Shown here piece after piece: positions 62,648 to 64,000 of a DNA stretch of 64,000 bases (positions are counted from its first letter, which is position 1; each line of letters begins with the position of its first letter). The position numbers were made by a program, and so were the translations under genes. Origin of the DNA: Maribacter huludaoensis (GTDB lineage Bacteria > Bacteroidota > Bacteroidia > Flavobacteriales > Flavobacteriaceae); assembly GCF_029350945.1 (NCBI RefSeq), contig NZ_JARKMS010000003.1:1-64000 (forward strand). The letters are read 5' to 3'. The notes under the pieces are model-generated. The model had not been told where the DNA came from. It searched no databases and was given only the letters and a program-made list of their open reading frames with translations.

Positions 62648-64000
62648 ATGGATAATTTAGACTACGGAATAATAGGAAATTGTAGAAGTGCCGCATTAAT
62701 ATCAAAGACAGGAAGTATAGACTGGTGTTGTTTGCCAGAATTTGATAGTCCGTCAGTATTTGCCAAATTATTGGATGACTCTATTGGAGGAAGTTTTGAA
62801 ATCAATGTAGATGATAGTTATGAAATTTCACAGAAGTACGAGCAGTATACCAATATTTTAATTACTTCCTTTAAATCTGGCAATGACCATTTTGAGATTC
62901 ATGATTTTATGCCCAGATATCGTAAAGAGGAGAAAAAGTATCATTCTCCTCCAGAATTGATACGGTATTTTAAGCATATCTCCGGTAAACCTAGTTTTTC
63001 GGTATTATATGACCCTAAGTTAGAGTATGCAATGGGTACCACCGATACCTTTATCAAAAAAGACTTTATAGCAAGTCTTACGCACGATGTAAAGTTCGAT
63101 ACTGTCTTTTTATATACCTCTTTCAATAAAGAATCTGTAGCAAACAGCGCAGAGCTCACGTTAACACAAGATGAGTTTATGTTAATGGGCTACAACGAGA
63201 AATTGTTATTGCCAACCACGGAAAGAGCGTATTTAGAATTGCAAAATACAAAGGTATATTGGTTAAACTGGTCTAATTTAACACCTACCTACAAAAAATT
63301 CAACGAAGAAATTTCTAGAAGTGCACTGACCTTAAAGCTCTTAAGCTATGATAAGACCGGTGCCGTACTAGCAGCGGCAACAACTTCATTGCCGGAAACT
63401 ATAGGAGAGGTACGTAATTGGGATTATCGCTTTTGTTGGATCCGTGATGCCTCTATGGTAATTAAGGTAGTATCAGAATTGGGTCATAAGAATGTCGCTC
63501 GACGCTATTTGCAATTCATTATTGATTTAATACCAGATAAAGCAGAAAAGCTACAGATCATGTACGGTATTAATAAGGAGAAAAAATTAACCGAAGAAAC
63601 ATTGGAGCATTTGGCAGGTTACAAAGGCTCAAAACCTGTACGTATCGGTAATGCGGCATATCACCAAAAACAGAATGATATTTATGGTATTCTGATGGAT
63701 GTGATATATGAGCAGATGGTAAAATTCAGCATTGATATTGAAAATGGTGAAGATTTATGGGCGATAACGAAAGGAATCGTTTGGATCGTTAGCAATAATT
63801 GGAAGGATGCCGATAAAGGTATTTGGGAATTCCGTGCAGAAGATAGACATTTTACCTTCTCGAAAGTATTATGTTGGACAGCCTTAGATCGTGCCATTAA
63901 GGTTGCAGAGATGTTAGGTAAAAAGCATAAAATTGAAAAATGGGAGCCTATTAGAGCTGAAATCTGGAAAGATATCTATGATAATGCATGGAACGAAGAA
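62648..64000 (+). CDS. GH15 family glycosidase (cut by window edge)
   Basis: At least 451 residues from ATG 62648, open to the window edge. N-terminus MDNLDYGIIGNCRSAALISK, the trehalase/glucoamylase-like start; SIDWCCLPEFDSPSVFAKLL near 24-43; the (alpha/alpha)6-barrel signature RNWDYRFCWIRDASMVIK near 256-273; GNAAYHQKQNDIYGILMDVI near 333-352. These match GH15 enzymes (glucoamylase or trehalase type). Divergently placed beside the trehalose synthase/phosphatase gene, which favours trehalose or a related glucan as substrate. Confidence 0.92.
   Translation, partial: MDNLDYGIIGNCRSAALISKTGSIDWCCLPEFDSPSVFAKLLDDSIGGSFEINVDDSYEISQKYEQYTNILITSFKSGNDHFEIHDFMPRYRKEEKKYHSPPELIRYFKHISGKPSFSVLYDPKLEYAMGTTDTFIKKDFIASLTHDVKFDTVFLYTSFNKESVANSAELTLTQDEFMLMGYNEKLLLPTTERAYLELQNTKVYWLNWSNLTPTYKKFNEEISRSALTLKLLSYDKTGAVLAAATTSLPETIGEVRNWDYRFCWIRDASMVIKVVSELGHKNVARRYLQFIIDLIPDKAEKLQIMYGINKEKKLTEETLEHLAGYKGSKPVRIGNAAYHQKQNDIYGILMDVIYEQMVKFSIDIENGEDLWAITKGIVWIVSNNWKDADKGIWEFRAEDRHFTFSKVLCWTALDRAIKVAEMLGKKHKIEKWEPIRAEIWKDIYDNAWNEE

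Overview
The window looks like chromosome of a marine-type member of the Flavobacteriaceae (Bacteroidota). The basis is inference from gene content: LytS/LytTR systems with 2TM-domain partners, DUF4331, DUF2490, DUF2914 and LETM1-related proteins, many lipoproteins with Bacteroidota-type signal peptides, secreted propeller-peptidases, a TIGR04283-like glycosyltransferase, and AT-rich DNA with few Shine-Dalgarno sequences. No rRNA, tRNA, CRISPR array, transposase or phage gene was seen.

Layout. 1-785: the start of a leftward integron-like cassette array that runs off the window. 1.07-5.09 kb: a LytS-type kinase carrying a C-terminal 2TM domain, four stand-alone 2TM proteins and the cognate LytTR regulator, with matching direct-repeat operator candidates at two promoters. 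5.1-27.8 kb: ordinary chromosome with a LETM1-related protein, a DUF4331/TPR secretion group, an RND/MMPL transporter, a DUF547 protein, a glycosyltransferase/VOC pair, an ECF sigma/anti-sigma pair, a Cu/Zn superoxide dismutase, DUF2490, two very large propeller proteins, an S9 peptidase, a TPMT-like methyltransferase and a tricorn-like S41 peptidase.

27.87-33.7 kb is the most unusual part: six or seven small same-strand gene cassettes separated by long (about 130-220 nt) imperfect inverted repeats with the anatomy of attC recombination sites. Each cassette has its own 9-10 base GTTRNNN-type ends that are inverse copies of each other, as expected for excised and re-inserted circular cassettes. 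No integron integrase is present. Both this array and the left-edge array begin with the same roughly 31-base leader. 33.7-37.9 kb continues with small AT-rich genes and degenerate attC-like remnants, including a frameshifted membrane-protein gene.

38-64 kb is again ordinary chromosome: CstA, pyridoxamine-phosphate-oxidase-like, VOC, Dps, sterol-desaturase-like and DUF998 proteins, two amidohydrolases, YdeI, a ThuA/sugar dehydrogenase/PKD/cytochrome c fusion, a decayed alpha/beta hydrolase fused in frame to a GAF gene, YkgJ-like, DUF2914, M1 and M28 peptidases, an MFS transporter, a propeller-NTF2 protein, bifunctional trehalose-6-phosphate synthase/phosphatase and, running off the right edge, a GH15 glycosidase. 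The last two form a divergent pair that probably handles trehalose or a related glucan.
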